From Gnetum montanum (Eukaryota > Streptophyta > Gnetopsida > Gnetales > Gnetaceae): a stretch of DNA of 64,000 nucleotides. Under the pieces are notes generated by a model. That model had not been told where the DNA came from. It ran no database searches and saw only the letters and a program-made list of their open reading frames with translations. The number at the start of each line of letters is the position of its first letter. Position 1 is the stretch's first letter. Below, piece after piece: positions 1 through 11,466 of this stretch. The stretch is taken from contig MNCI01004501.1 in assembly GCA_015680685.1 (NCBI GenBank), positions 186,569 through 250,568 of the forward strand, given 5' to 3'. A program made the translations under genes and the position numbers.

Positions 1-67
1 GGCTTAATGTTATCCCAAGTGTACAAACAAATTAAGGACAAGTTTAACTTCTTAAGGGTGGGAGAGA
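1..67 (+). mobile_element. 3' end of an LTR-retrotransposon internal region with polypurine tract
   Basis: The first bases read openly on the + strand up to a purine-rich stretch at about 53-67, followed at once by TGATGAGGA, which starts an LTR. A polypurine tract directly before a TG-starting LTR marks the 3' end of an LTR-element interior. The coding part is too short to name the protein; it may be the end of pol. The rest of the element lies outside the window. Confidence 0.5.
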
Positions 68-862
68 TGATGAGGACATCACCCAGCCTATGTCTAATCC
101 TCAATATGTTTGTACATAGATATTTATTTATTGTTGTGTTTGTATTTTTGTGTTGTTTTGTTGATGATAATATCAAGGTATTTTGACATGTTTATGAGTG
201 TTTTGGAAATATTTTGATGAGTTTAAGAGGTTTTGGAAGCTATGGGGACTTGTTTGGAGATGTTTGAAGGTTCCAGGTCTTGAAACAAGCATTTTTGTAT
301 TTTTTCCTAGTAGGTGGGAAATCCTAGCTATAGATGAGAAATCTCAATTGGATTTAGGACACCCCAACTATAGTTGAGATGTCCCAACCAAAACGTCCCA
401 TATGATTTCAGGACAACCCAACTATTAACAACTACTTTCTAGTGAAACATCCCATTCTCCTTTGAGACATCCTAGACAAACACAAGACAATTTCATACAA
501 ACTTTTAAAGATTTAAATTTTGAATTTAAGAAGGTAAGGTGAAGAGATAGGGAGGAAGGATATAAACAGACCTCTTGAGCCTTCATTTTGTTCAAGATAG
601 TCTAGTAAGTTAAGAAAAGAGTAGAAGAGATAGAGTCTTGGCAAGGTGGCTTGATCATCATCCTTATGTGTGTGTGATTACTTTGATTGAATGTGTGAGA
701 GTTTGATTGAATATCTTGTTTATCCTTGGGAATTTATGATTCTTTCATATGTAAAATCTCCATTTGGTCAAGAATAAAGCTTTTATTTTTCTTTTTATTT
801 AAATTTGTTGTTTTGTGAGTTAAGAGAGCTTGGATTCTGGAATTCATGGGAGCTCCTCATCA
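68..862 (+). mobile_element. 3' LTR (candidate, 795 bp)
   Basis: The segment starts TGATGAGGA and ends TCCTCATCA, a perfect 9-bp inverted terminal match with TG...CA ends. It holds a TATA-like TATAAACA at 561-568 and an AATAAA at 773-778, the order expected for U3-R-U5. The polypurine tract before it makes it a 3' LTR. The right end rests only on the inverted-end match, since no second LTR is in the window; a longer LTR remains possible. Confidence 0.5.
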
Positions 863-1184
863 ATAGGATAGCCCAAGCCTCCAATAGGGTAGGGACATGA
901 TGAAGGATCCTTCACACTACTGAAGTCTCCACCTCTAGGCATGATGTGAAGATTTTATGTCGTTTTAATCCATCTAGTAGGAACTTGTCATTTTTATCAA
1001 GTTTTCAAATTCTTTATACATTACATCAATTTTAAACCCATGCAAATTCTAAGTCAAAATTGCACTCAAGAGTTGTTTTATTTATTACAATTCGTTAGTT
1101 AGTTCCATACTTCCCCAAATTTTGTAAGAGACTTGGTCACATTTTATTCACTTAAGGATGAGTTTTAAGCTAGTCATGGAGGTA
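863..1184. other. Unclassified spacer between two LTRs
   Basis: AT-rich sequence between the first LTR and the next LTR-like block. I see no coding frame, RNA gene or repeat array. It may be flanking host sequence or an extension of either LTR. Confidence 0.3.
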
Positions 1185-2129
1185 TGATGAAGTGTCAATA
1201 AGTTGGCTACATTGATGAATTCTCATTAATGCATCCTCATCAACGCATCCTTCGATATGTTGATGCATATGCATTGCCATTAATCCTCCAAAAGCCTATA
1301 TAAATGTGTACATTAGCCACATTTAGGATACCTTTGGTTATTCTCATAGTGAAGCTCTTGGAGTTTCTTCCATAGGACTTAGTGAAATATCCCTCTAAGT
1401 GTTAATACATGGATTGAATTAATTATATAGGGTTTTGTTTGAGTACAAGATGTACTTGAATACTATTTCATGACAAAAATAAAATCAGTATTTCTTCTCT
1501 CCATTGCAATGCTTAAATTAGCTTAAGTTTTACTCAGAAGCATTTTATTTTAAATTTAATATACTTTTCTATACTTAAGCATTTGATATATTGTTTTATT
1601 TCATAGCAACATGAGTATGACCACTTTGAGCATGATATCCTAACACTTAGTAATCTCAACAATGAATACTTGGTATGCCCAACAATAAGCACTTGGTAAC
1701 CTAGCATTGTTAGTATAAGTTCATGATGTGTATGGAAACTGGGAACAAATACTCTATGTTTAGGATAGTTTAGTTATTAATTAGTTAAAGTTTAATATTT
1801 TAATCACTTCTTCCATTANNNNNNNNNNNNNNNNNNNNNNNNNNNNNNNNNNNNNNNNNNNNNNNNNNNNNNNNNNNNNNNNNNNNNNNNNNNNNNNNNN
1901 NNNNNNNNNNNNNNNNNNNNNNNNNNNNNNNNNNNNNNNNTAAATATAAATATCCTACACCTCAATCACACTTAGTCATATAGATGAAGTTAACAAAAGT
2001 GATGATTGGAAAGACAACAACTAGTAACCTCATGTTTGAGTATCTAGAACATAGGCCACTTACGTAGAAGACATCCACAAAAATTGACTAGCTGTATAAT
2101 TGGGCATAGGGAATACTTGTTATTCATTA
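1185..2129 (+). mobile_element. Diverged LTR of the Athila-like family (copy A)
   Basis: It starts TGATGAAGTG, has a TATATAAATG box near 1297, an AATAAAATC signal followed by a CATTGCAATGC stretch that aligns with the AATAAAGATCGAG block of the LTRs at 46.6 and 59.1 kb, and the family-typical 'CACTTGGTAACCTAGC' and 'ATTGGGCATAGGG' segments. It ends near TTATTCATTA, a decayed form of the family end CACTCATCA. A 122-base N gap interrupts it. No target-site duplication is evident and no primer-binding site follows, so it is a solo or degraded LTR. Confidence 0.5.
1819..1940. other. Assembly gap
   Basis: Run of 122 N inside LTR copy A. Nothing can be said about its content. Confidence 0.99.
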
Positions 2130-3640
2130 AAAATATAGGCAAATCAACAAATAATCATTTAAAAAATGGAATGAGTCAAATAAATGCACTCTAAATAGAA
2201 TGTCAAATCTAAAAAGAGAAAAATGCTAAATTATTCTACTTGAAATTAACAACTTTGCAAAAAAAATCCTTGTATGGCTTTGATGTCCCTAATAGGCTCC
2301 AAATCCTAGGCAAAATGGTAGATCAATAATGAGATCTAAGTAAGATTTGAAACAAGATATGGAAATATGACTTACTATAAGGCCTTAGTTGAAAATGCAA
2401 ATCGAATTGGCTTTAGATCTAGATCTAGCTAGCTTTGGTGAATTTGACAAAATCTATTTCTTTAGCTCTATCTCCTAGATGTTAGCAAGGGAAAGAAAAA
2501 GGTTAAGATTATATTTTAATCATAGTTTAGTAGCATTTGGCAAGGGATTTCTCATGTGTGAAACTAAATTAAAAAAATAAATTCTAGATCCAAAAATAAT
2601 TTTAAAGTCTTTTTCCTCACATGGTCTACAACCTACATTGACCTTAGGGACATTTCCTAAGAGCAAGTTAATAACCAAGTCCAATCCTAAGATGATAGCT
2701 ATCATTAAGCCTAATTAATAACAAACTCTAAGTCCAAAAGCATAACTAACCAAAGGTTGACCTAAGACTTTCTAAAAGTATAAGCTAGTAACTAATTAAA
2801 AATAAAAACAAAATATAAAAATATAAATCATCCAAATAAGCATACCAACCAAAGTAGTACCTCATGTGCCAATGACCCATCTATTGTGTGATACCTATAA
2901 ACTCAAAACTCTAATAAAAGGGGTAAGTATGCATGTCCTAAATTAAAAGATAATCCAAAATACCAAAAATATTTAAAAAGTATTAAAATACAAAAATTAT
3001 AGAAATACTACCACATAGCAAAACTTGATAAAATAAAAATAAAGAAAAAGCTACAAATAACCTTACAATATTTTAAAAGCAAAATGGTCACTAGAAAGGA
3101 TCATACCTCATAAAGCATAGTCAATATAAGGGATCAATAAACATAGACATATAGGTTAACAACAAGACATCAAATGTTCAAACTACAAACATACCAAGCA
3201 CTAAGGGGTGTCTCAAGCAGGGTGTTACAAAACTAGCAGATTCTTATGTTATTTAATTTTATTTAAACATTTAAATGCTTTTTATATTTAAATATTTCAT
3301 ACAAATATTGTTGCATATATTATAAAACTAATGTTAGCTTTATAGTAAGAGTCTTGGCTTCATAACCCTAGGTTACAAGTTAGTTTCCCTTGGGTAGCAT
3401 TGAGTTATAACTTTAAAAAATTCATAAATAGAATTCTAAAATTAGTCCAATAGACTTAAGAGGTTTCAATTTGTAGAAGTATAAAATTTCAAATTTAGTT
3501 TCATTATTTATACGAAAGATAAATAAAAAATTAATTTCATTTTAAATTTAATAAAAATAAAATTTGCCCATTTACATAGAAAAGGCAATTGCGTAAATTT
3601 GCCTTATTTTGAAATTTTGAGGTTGTGAATTTTGACCGCG
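2130..3640. other. AT-rich non-coding stretch
   Basis: No credible open frame or RNA gene. A TGTTACA at 3223-3229 after a GGG resembles the terminus of some Ty3/gypsy LTRs, but no partner, primer-binding site or polypurine tract supports it. Probably decayed transposon sequence. Confidence 0.3.
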
Positions 3641-4781
3641 GCTTGCCACCATATTTCAACAATCGGTGGACTTCGGACTTTGAAATGCATGATACGCTTG
3701 ATGAGGTTTAGGAGTCGAGTCATAATCACTCAAAAATTGGCCGAGTTGGGTCATAATCACTTATCAATTGGTGGTCCAATGCCGAATGCATGATACATTT
3801 GATGAGGTTTTACACGTTGCATCGCAAAATCTGTAACCGTGCATGAAAGTCTCACTCGCATATGATTTTGAAAAACAACCTGCATACAATTTTTATTTCT
3901 AATTTTAACGGTAAAAAAATTTGGGAAGAAAACAGGAGCATTTCAAACGAACAAAAAATTCCAGCACATGATCTGCGGGCTCTGATGTGGAAAGTCGTAT
4001 TTACTCGGTAGAAAGTGGTCATCAAGGTTTCTAAAACGTGCACTTCAGTGTGGTGGATCTTGTTTTTCGGTTTTCAGGGAAACAAATGCAAAATGACTAT
4101 ATATTTTTATAGCAACATTGCATAAGCAATCCTCTAATTTTTCGGAACAGTGAACCTGGACTTTACGTAGCCTTTTCTGTCTTACTCGGTCTTTTTCGTA
4201 GTTATCTCGAAAATTCGGATAAAAATTATTGAGTGGAAATATTTGACTATGGATTGTGCACCAGAAAATACATAGATTGAACAACAGGTCTCAGCGAGCA
4301 AAGCTAAATACATAGATTGAAAAACAGTTCTCGGCGAGGAAAGCTAATCACTCCCATACACGTATGTAGTATACATTTCTTTACTAGGAACCTTCGGTGT
4401 GCGTGTGTGAGAGACCAATTTGGAAGGAGTTTTTTCTGTATTGTGGTTCACGTACTGGGAATTTAGCTGTTGCTTTATCATTGCAGTCTACGCACAGGAA
4501 ATTTAGATGGTTTCCGCAATTCCTTTGGATCAATGCTGAGTGCGTTTTGGCAAAATCTGATTTGGAGTTCAAGTTGTTTAGGCAGAAAAATGGAAATAGA
4601 GCTTCAGGATGTATGGATAGTCCGCTTGTGTTCAAACAAGTATACAGAAGATTGAACTTTGTGAATTCTCTCAATCAGTTTTCCATGTATTCCTTAGAAA
4701 TCCGACTTAGTAATTCTGTTAATTCGTCCTAGCTATCCTTGCTTGCTTGATCGCTAAGAGTTTTCCTGCTGGGTTCCAAGG
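3641..4781 (+). promoter_or_regulatory. Upstream region of the phosphatase gene
   Basis: Base composition becomes less AT-rich from about 3,640 toward the gene at 4,932. The stretch AATGCATGATAC followed by TTGATGAGGTTT occurs twice, at about 3,684 and 3,785, and a 40-bp unit is tandemly duplicated at 4,268-4,347. Open frames here (for example 4,397-4,732) have no recognisable domain and lie before the TATA box, so I treat the region as promoter and upstream DNA. Confidence 0.4.
4268..4347. repeat. Tandem duplication, 2 x 40 bp
   Basis: Two adjacent 40-bp units (4,268-4,307 and 4,308-4,347) that differ at only a few positions, each starting ATACATAGATTGAA and ending AAAGCTAA. They lie about 435 bp upstream of the TATA box of the phosphatase gene. 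Confidence 0.85.
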
Positions 4782-4789
4782 TATATAAA
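4782..4789 (+). promoter_or_regulatory. TATA box of the phosphatase gene
   Basis: TATATAAA lies 143 bases upstream of the ATG at 4,932, which would leave a leader of about 110 bases if transcription starts some 30 bases downstream. It is the best TATA match close to the start. Confidence 0.55.
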
Positions 4790-4931
4790 GGCCTTGCACG
4801 ATACTGGTCCGTCCAAGTCTAAAATCCCTATTTCAGTCCAATTAATTGTCCGGGAATTTGCAGAGGTTGAGCAAAAAACAGAAGGCCTTGTTAAACATTC
4901 ACGATCGATTGATTGAAGGCTCGACCCTGTG

Positions 4932-6164
4932 ATGCTAAGAAACGTCCTTATGGATAGCGGCAGTTGTGAGAAAAGTATGTCAGGGCCACGAAATAGCAAC
5001 AGAGCTAGATCATTCATTGCAGCAGCAGCTTTGCAACCTCTATCAGTCCCAAAGCGGCCGTTTACAGAATGGCCGCCAGTGGCAATCTGCGATGATGCTG
5101 GAGTTGGAGATTGCCATATTCCGGCAACACCAAACCAAGCGAGTGCAAAGACAAAAGAAGCTGCTGCTGTTGGTTCGGATTGTTGTGACTGCTCTGTTCC
5201 TTCTTCTTCTTCTTCTTCTTGTTACAATAATGGAAGAATGGAGTTGCAGCAGCAGCAGCCGGCGAAGAGCAACGGATCCTCATCATGGTTTGAGCAGCAA
5301 TGTTCAAAGGTTGCAGATCACATCTACCTGGGAGGCGATGCTGTTGCAAAAAACAGAGACATACTTCGGGATAATGGCATAACCCATGTTCTCAACTGTG
5401 TTGGGTTTGTGTGTCCCGAGTATTTCAGGTCAGAACTAGTGTACAAGACTCTGTGGTTGCACGACAGCCCTTGGGAAGATATCACAAGCATCTTCTACGA
5501 TGTATTCGATTATTTTGAAGAGGTAAAACAAGAGGCCGGCAAAGTTTTTGTGCATTGTTGCAAAGGCGTGTCTCGTTCCGCAAGTTTGGTGATCGCATAT
5601 CTCATTTGGAGGAATGGGCAGACATTCGAAGATGCATTTGAGCATGTCAAATCCCTCCATAAAGTTGCAAACCCAAACTTTGGTTTCTGTTCACAGTTGT
5701 TACAGTTGGAGAAAAGAGTAGTACGTCCAGAATTGAGTCCTCCTGATTCTAAGCTGACAATGTATAGAATTGCACCGCATTCATCGTATGCACCGCTGCA
5801 TCTGGTTCCTAAGATGGTGATCAATGCTGGAGCTGATGCCCTCGATTCCAGGGGTGCTTTCATTGTTCAGGTACCATCCGCCGTATTTTTTTGGATTGGA
5901 CATGGCTGCCACACTCTGATGCTGAATATTGCACAGATTTCTGCTTCACGGTTTCTGAGATACGAGAGACTTCACTGTCCAATTATGATGGTTAAAGAAG
6001 GGGAAGAACCCCATGAATTTTGTTCTCTTATCACAGAGAACCAAACTCGGTTAAAGGAACCACAAAAACCTTTACTTCACTTGGGCAGAGGTTCCATAGT
6101 TGGGAATAAAATAGTGAAAACCTATGATATAGACTACGAGCTTTTTAGAAAGGCAATGGTGTGA
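4932..6164 (+). CDS. MKP1-like dual-specificity protein phosphatase with gelsolin-like segment
   Basis: Intact 410-residue protein read in one uninterrupted exon. The start is the ATG at 4,932; the preceding in-frame GTG is not a plausible eukaryotic start. Residues about 119-262 form a dual-specificity phosphatase domain: general acid Asp178 in LHDSPWED, and the signature H208-C209-CKGVS-R215 followed by SASLVIAYLIW, with Cys209 as nucleophile. Residues about 277-400 match the conserved segment after the catalytic domain of plant MKP1 (MYRIAPHSSYAPLHLVPK, then a gelsolin-like part with DSRGAFIVQVPSAVFFWIG). Plant MKP1 dephosphorylates stress- and defence-activated MAP kinases. Arabidopsis MKP1 is nearly 800 residues with a long Ser-rich, calmodulin-binding C-terminal half; that half is absent here. 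Residues 89-96 contain a Ser run coded by a TCT microsatellite and 106-109 a Gln run. The family call is strong; orthology, and whether this is a short paralogue or a retrocopy, are open. Confidence 0.9.
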   Translation: MLRNVLMDSGSCEKSMSGPRNSNRARSFIAAAALQPLSVPKRPFTEWPPVAICDDAGVGDCHIPATPNQASAKTKEAAAVGSDCCDCSVPSSSSSSCYNNGRMELQQQQPAKSNGSSSWFEQQCSKVADHIYLGGDAVAKNRDILRDNGITHVLNCVGFVCPEYFRSELVYKTLWLHDSPWEDITSIFYDVFDYFEEVKQEAGKVFVHCCKGVSRSASLVIAYLIWRNGQTFEDAFEHVKSLHKVANPNFGFCSQLLQLEKRVVRPELSPPDSKLTMYRIAPHSSYAPLHLVPKMVINAGADALDSRGAFIVQVPSAVFFWIGHGCHTLMLNIAQISASRFLRYERLHCPIMMVKEGEEPHEFCSLITENQTRLKEPQKPLLHLGRGSIVGNKIVKTYDIDYELFRKAMV

Positions 6165-7973
6165 AATCAGACATTAAATATTCATACCCATGTTTCTTAG
6201 ACCGCGAAAATGGAGTAATTGCAAAGCTATAGTGCTTTTTATTTATATTTTTAAAAAATCATGTGCTTTCTCCTATTGCCTGATATACTCTATTCATGCA
6301 CACATAAGATTAAAGCCCACTTTTTGCCTACTTTAAAATTGTTCACAAATTCTGATTACGATTTAAAAGATAAAAGCTTTAGATATGGCCCTATCAACTT
6401 ATTTTTTTTAATAATTTAAAAAAATTTTGACAGCGAATTCAAACCCGTTGTTGTCTTATTTTTAGGCATTATCTAAATCTCATTAGTCATGATTACTTTG
6501 GTTCTTTCCAAATTGGTTACCATTCATTATTCTTGAGATTTGTATGTTTCTTGCCTAAGTTAATGCATGATTCATTTATCTGGATGATGAAGCCAAAGGC
6601 CTATGCTTATTGTCAAATATATATTTTTGAGTTTGATTTTTCTTAAATATGTATAAGTGATTTTCAAGGCATTTCAAGGCACATATTCTTAAATTTTTAA
6701 CTTTATGCCTTTAGGCTTAAGAGTTTGATATTCAAAAGAGTGAAAATGTCATGTATTGCATGAAAAATTGAAAATCACTAGAAATCTAAAATAAAATAAT
6801 ATGTTGATGCACAAGGACCTAAAAAAAATAGCCCCATAACTAAGGGCAAAGTTTAAGATTAAAAAATAAGTAGAAATCATTTATGCAACTTGCCTTCCAT
6901 TTTTATGAGAGTTGTGACCAACTACATTCTTGGATGATGTGTTATAAGCATGGTTTATGAAATATTCTATTAATCTTAGAATCTAGGATTAATCATATAG
7001 CAATCATAAGGGTATGGATTAGAAGTACAAAAATAATTTAATATTAAATTTTTAGTTTAAATATAGTATGTTGCTTGTTGCTAATTTATGATATAATTAA
7101 AATATTTTTTTAAGTTGACTCTTTCACTATTACTAAATGATACAATCAACAACACACATGTTAGTATCACCAGGTTTGGAAAATCACACTATATTACACA
7201 AAACCACAAGTTATGATTTATTATATAGGAAGATGAGATGGACTTAGAAAGGATTGCTAAAATTAGGACATGAGGTGTCTTACCATAGGCATAATGAATC
7301 ATTGTGTATTATTAGTGATTAGAGTAATCATTACCCTCTTTTATCCAACATTCAAACCAAGTCCAAACCATGGTCTAGTGGAATTGCATTGCTTCACCTC
7401 TTAGATTCACAACCATAAGACTATTATTGTGGCAAGGGGTATCATCACTTGGTGTTTTGTCCAAGGAAGGAGTTTATTGATTGCATTTATTATTACTATT
7501 ATTATTATTTTTGAAATCTTGAGAAGTTGCCTACCTTAAGGCATGGGTAACATGTCTTTCCAATGGGACTCCTAGAAATTTATCTTGTACATGTATTTTA
7601 TTTTTGACAATGTCAACCTTACCAGAGGACTATCTTTAGGCATGGATAACATGTCTTTTAAGTGATATGGTAAGGTAGCACTTATTGTACACTTACTCCC
7701 ATTTTTTGTTAGATCTACAAGGATATTATTACAACCAAGAGATTTCACAAATCTCTCTGATGTCACACCCTTCACATTCCCATTTGGTTCTTCACTTTTC
7801 TATTAGAAAAAGAATATCATTATGGCCATGGTAAGAACCTCTTATTGTTGGAATGGATGGATGGATGTTGTGGTATCATTGTACAAATAATTAGTCCCTT
7901 ATGACTTGATAACATAGAGAAATCTTCACAGGGATTACATCTTGCCTTATTCAATGTGTTTTATTGGAAATTT
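6165..7973. other. Intergenic AT-rich DNA downstream of the phosphatase gene
   Basis: Holds the 3' untranslated region of the phosphatase gene (no clear AATAAA close to the stop), a TTA-type microsatellite near 7,490-7,515 and a short GGAT repeat near 7,852-7,866. No convincing gene. Confidence 0.4.
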
Positions 7974-8431
7974 GGGGGGGGGGGTGTCGAACCCCGAAAA
8001 GAAGATTTATTGAAATTAAAGGAGCATCAATTACAACAACTTGAATAAGTCATAGGGTTAAGGGAAGGGGAAAACTGAGAGCATCTTGAATGACACTCGG
8101 GAAACAGCTTAAAAATAAACTAGTATTAGAGGAGGTACCCCAAGTTGGGACACAACCAAATGTTCGCACAGACTAGCTTTTTACAAAATTGAATGACATA
8201 GAATTAGATGCTAAGTGTAACTAAAACACATAGGTCTTTCCCATAGCTGCAGGAGATGAACCAATTGATGACTGTCCAGATTGAACTTGGATGCTTAAGA
8301 TGTGAGTTGAAAATAGGTGAGGCGAAAGATCTGCAACATCTCCAACCTGGTAAGCAAACATTTGTTAGAATACTCTGTCTTTTGAAATAGAACATTGCAT
8401 CTTCGCTTCCAAATATAATATAAAATAATAA
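7974..8431 (-). mobile_element. 5'-truncated LINE copy (3' end only)
   Basis: On the minus strand this matches the last about 0.5 kb of the LINE at 32.8-36.1 kb: end of ORF2, the non-coding segment, the 'CCCAAGTTGGGACACAACC' block (written here in + orientation) and the final AATAAATCTTCTTTTC. It stops abruptly at about 8,431, as 5'-truncated LINEs do. Relative to the longer copy it lacks roughly 90 bases between two CATC tetranucleotides. Its 3' end continues into GGGGTTCGACACC and a run of 11 C (minus strand) rather than poly(A). Confidence 0.8.
7983..7993 (-). other. B-box-like / T-arm-like motif in the LINE tail
   Basis: The minus strand reads GGTTCGACACC, an exact match to the RNA polymerase III B-box consensus GGTTCGANNCC, inside a small GGGG...CCCC stem. 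There is no A box, acceptor stem or anticodon arm around it, so it is not a tRNA gene. Confidence 0.6.
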
Positions 8432-8660
8432 AAATCATAAAAATCATGAAAAATTAGAAAAAGGTCAAAAATTAGAAAGATAAAAAAATGAAAAATTATC
8501 AAAGAATTAGAAAATATCAAAAATATAAAAAAAATTTAAGAAATGGACAGGTATAAAAGAATGAAAAGACATCAAAGAATATGAAAAAGTATTAAAAAAA
8601 GAAATAGGTATAACAAAAATTATAAACCACAAAAAGTAAAAATAAAAAAAGTTTAAAAGC
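8432..8660 (-). repeat. A-rich low-complexity tract
   Basis: Degenerate repeats of AAAAAT/AAATCAT type on the + strand. By position it is the counterpart of the T-rich tract after the gag of copy C at the right end of the window, so it belongs to element D. Confidence 0.6.
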
Positions 8661-10676
8661 ACTTATTAATTCCTAAATTAGGATAAGGCATCTCCCCCAC
8701 AACTGAACTCATGGGAAAGTATTCAAAAAATGTACCCTAGTTCCCCTATATCATACACTTAAGGTTTCTCACTTACATTTAAGGCCTTATTTCCTCCTTC
8801 TATTGGTGTATGATTATGATTTAATATTTTATCTGTAAGTTCTTAGTTGGGGTCATTCTCGTAGAAAGGAAGTTAATAAGTGGATCATATGCTTCCATGT
8901 ATTTTTTAAATGATTTTTGATTCTTAGTTTTTGATCACTGGGTGTCTTTTGGTTTAGTGGCCCATGTTTCTTTTTGTTCACACACTTGTTTTTCATATTT
9001 GTTATGGGTTGCTATATGGATTGTGTTGTCATTATGAAGTATCAACCCACAACTACACCCTTCTATATCATTACTAATGCATAGAATTCTCTATGTGTGT
9101 ATGGCTCCATGCTTGCCTACCTTAGAAAGAGTTCTAGCCTTTATCTAGTTTGATATTATCTCCATTAGCATGATAGTTCTGAGTTCCTAAACTAAGTTTT
9201 GGGGAAGCACAATGGTTGTCGAAGGATTTTTCATAGGAGAAACTTGTTTTAATGAAGTCCTAAGTCTATCAGCTCTTTTTGGACTTGTACTAAAGAAAGG
9301 ACATTTTTTTAGATTTTCCTTTAGCATTTTTGGTATGATCCTCTCTTTGTACATTGACTACCCTTATAGCATGTCTTTGCTGAGATTGTGATGGAAGTTC
9401 TCCTTGCATAATGAGTGGTGGCACTGGTGGCAAAGAATTAGAAGGTGGATTTGATGGGCCAGCTACTAGTGAATGTGCATAAGGACTGTGATCCATCATT
9501 GGCTTTGTGGATCTATAGTTTTCTGGTGGATAATAAGGAGAAGACATTTGAATTGATGCATTCGCTGGAGATATTGGATGATGAACATAATATCCATAAA
9601 GGTCTAGTTACTTGTATGGGTATTGTTGCCTTGGTGGTGGCATTACCCATGTTTGTAGTTGCTACCACTACTACTAATATTGCTCCTATGATTGAGGGTA
9701 AGCTCCACTTGGGTAATATGTTGGCTGAAAGGGTTTCTTGATATTATCTTGAGGATAAGGTAGTCTTCTAGGCATCTACTTTTTGACAAAGCTTGGATTG
9801 AGTGCATATACCCCATATTCTTACAAGTGGGCCATAATAGGGTAACATCCCTTAGGATGCTCATACTCACACACCTTTCTTCCTTTCTCTTCCTTTGAAT
9901 TAGAGTCACTATACCCTTCAAAGGTAGTAAATTTTTCTTTGAATTTATAACTCTCTCATCCATAATCTCTATCTTAGTCACTATATCATTTACCAATTTT
10001 TAGATATGTAGAGTCTTTTTCTAGATAACATCTTTCAAGGATTCATTGTCTTACTTGTCACATATCTGCACATTGCATTTCCTTATTAATGCATCTTTGT
10101 TATGCTCTTCAAATAGCTCTCTCTTCTTAATCTCTCATTCCTCTTTTGCTACTTGATCAGTTAATTTTTGAATATGATAAATGATCATCTCTGAAAGTCA
10201 TCCTTAGGCATAAACCCCAAGGGTCTCTCTGGTTTTATTCCTCAACCCATCTATTATGTTCCTTAATTGTTCCTTCTATGAGAATCCATGACTTGGGCAT
10301 ATGTGTAGAAGTGAATAGTACCTACCAATGCCACATCAAGAGATTCATGGGTCTTTTACTTCCATCCTTGGATTTGCTTTCTTATGTTTGATACTTGAGT
10401 TTGATATTTATCATTGAAGAATTATAGCATGGTACTTCATCTTTGAATTGATTCCAATTCTAATGATATGTATTAGCTTTCAACTTCCTTCACAAGTGTC
10501 CTTGGGAACAACTTCAGCTTCTTCCAATTACTTTTTATGTTTTGCACAACATAGGCATCATGGAATGCTTAAATTTGATTTTGATGATTAGCATTGTAAC
10601 CACCTTCAAATCTGGGCATGTTATTCATGTCTAGCCACTTGATGCAACTATCCCTTATATGCATGGTTAGTATATA
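8432..10676 (-). pseudogene. C-terminal gag half and gag-pol spacer of Athila-like element D
   Basis: Read on the minus strand, the bases near 10,640-10,500 encode LDMNNMPRFEGGYN and WKKLKLFPRTL, matching the gag of copy C (LDMNNIPKFARGYD, WKKLKLFSWTL). Further left come Pro/Tyr-rich gag stretches (SSPYYPPENY near 9,545), a segment with GACACCCAGTG shared with copy C near 63,760, and an A-rich tract (8,432-8,660) equal to the T-rich tract at the window end. The reading frame is broken by many stops. The N-terminal half lies beyond 27,778: the Tat-like element has inserted between them. Confidence 0.7.
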
Positions 10677-10681
10677 GATAG
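10677..10681. repeat. Target-site duplication, left copy (GATAG)
   Basis: GATAG immediately before the left LTR; the same five bases follow the right LTR at 27,774-27,778. Confidence 0.9.
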
Positions 10682-11466
10682 TGTAACGACGGAAAATGTC
10701 AGCAGCTGGAAAATACCAAACAAAATCCCGCGTACACAGTTTTAACCACGGATCCGTGCAAGGGCTATGCTAGAAAAATGGATCCGCGGCGCCTTGAACG
10801 GTCTTGTCAATCAGACAGGGACTTACTAGTCAGTAAACCGATGGAGATAATGAATATCTCGTGGAACGATCTGATTTGAGGAATCGCAAAATGAGGGGAA
10901 AACGACGTAGACAAATTGTAACGATGATAACGCTAAATACGATAAGAGGAGGCTAACACAAGAGAAACATGTAGTTTCAAGATCTACACTTTGGCTTGAA
11001 AAATGTATATTTTGTATATCACATTACACTGGGGAGACCCCGATTACTTGGCTTAAGGCAAGCACAAAACAACAAGAAAATTGTCCAAACAGAGATCCGA
11101 TCTACCTTGTGGGCCAAAGCTGGGATGCAAGGAAGGTCAAGCTCTGACGTCTATCGATCAGCTGTTTCTAACCAATAGAGCCTTCGAACCATGCAAGGTG
11201 ATCCCATGATCTTGGATCTGCTTCTTTCGCCTTAGGTAGTTTCTGTTTAGGACCGCCAATGGTCACTGATGGAGAAAGATGTGTCTTTTCCAAGAAAGAT
11301 TACTCTTGTTGCCAATGCTCAAAGCGAACTGTGCTCTCTTTCTGCAGGAAGGTGATGCTGTCAACAATTGCCAACGTGCTGCCTCAAAGTGATAAGTGCT
11401 CCTGTGCTTAGAAAAATGTCCTTTTCCTCTTTGATTTTCCCACCCTTGTATCTTTGTCAACTGGGG

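Noticed and set aside
3181-3240. LTR end at TGTTACA (3,223)
   Set aside because: No partner LTR, primer-binding site or duplication; seven bases are not enough.
4397-4732. 111-codon + strand frame before the phosphatase gene
   Set aside because: Starts with a non-ATG codon, lies before the TATA box, overlaps equal-sized frames on both strands and has no domain.
4929-4931. GTG as start of the phosphatase
   Set aside because: Eukaryotic context; the next codon is ATG at 4,932.
7974-8060. tRNA gene suggested by GGGGTTCGACACCCC
   Set aside because: No acceptor stem, D arm or anticodon arm; the motif is attached to a LINE 3' end.
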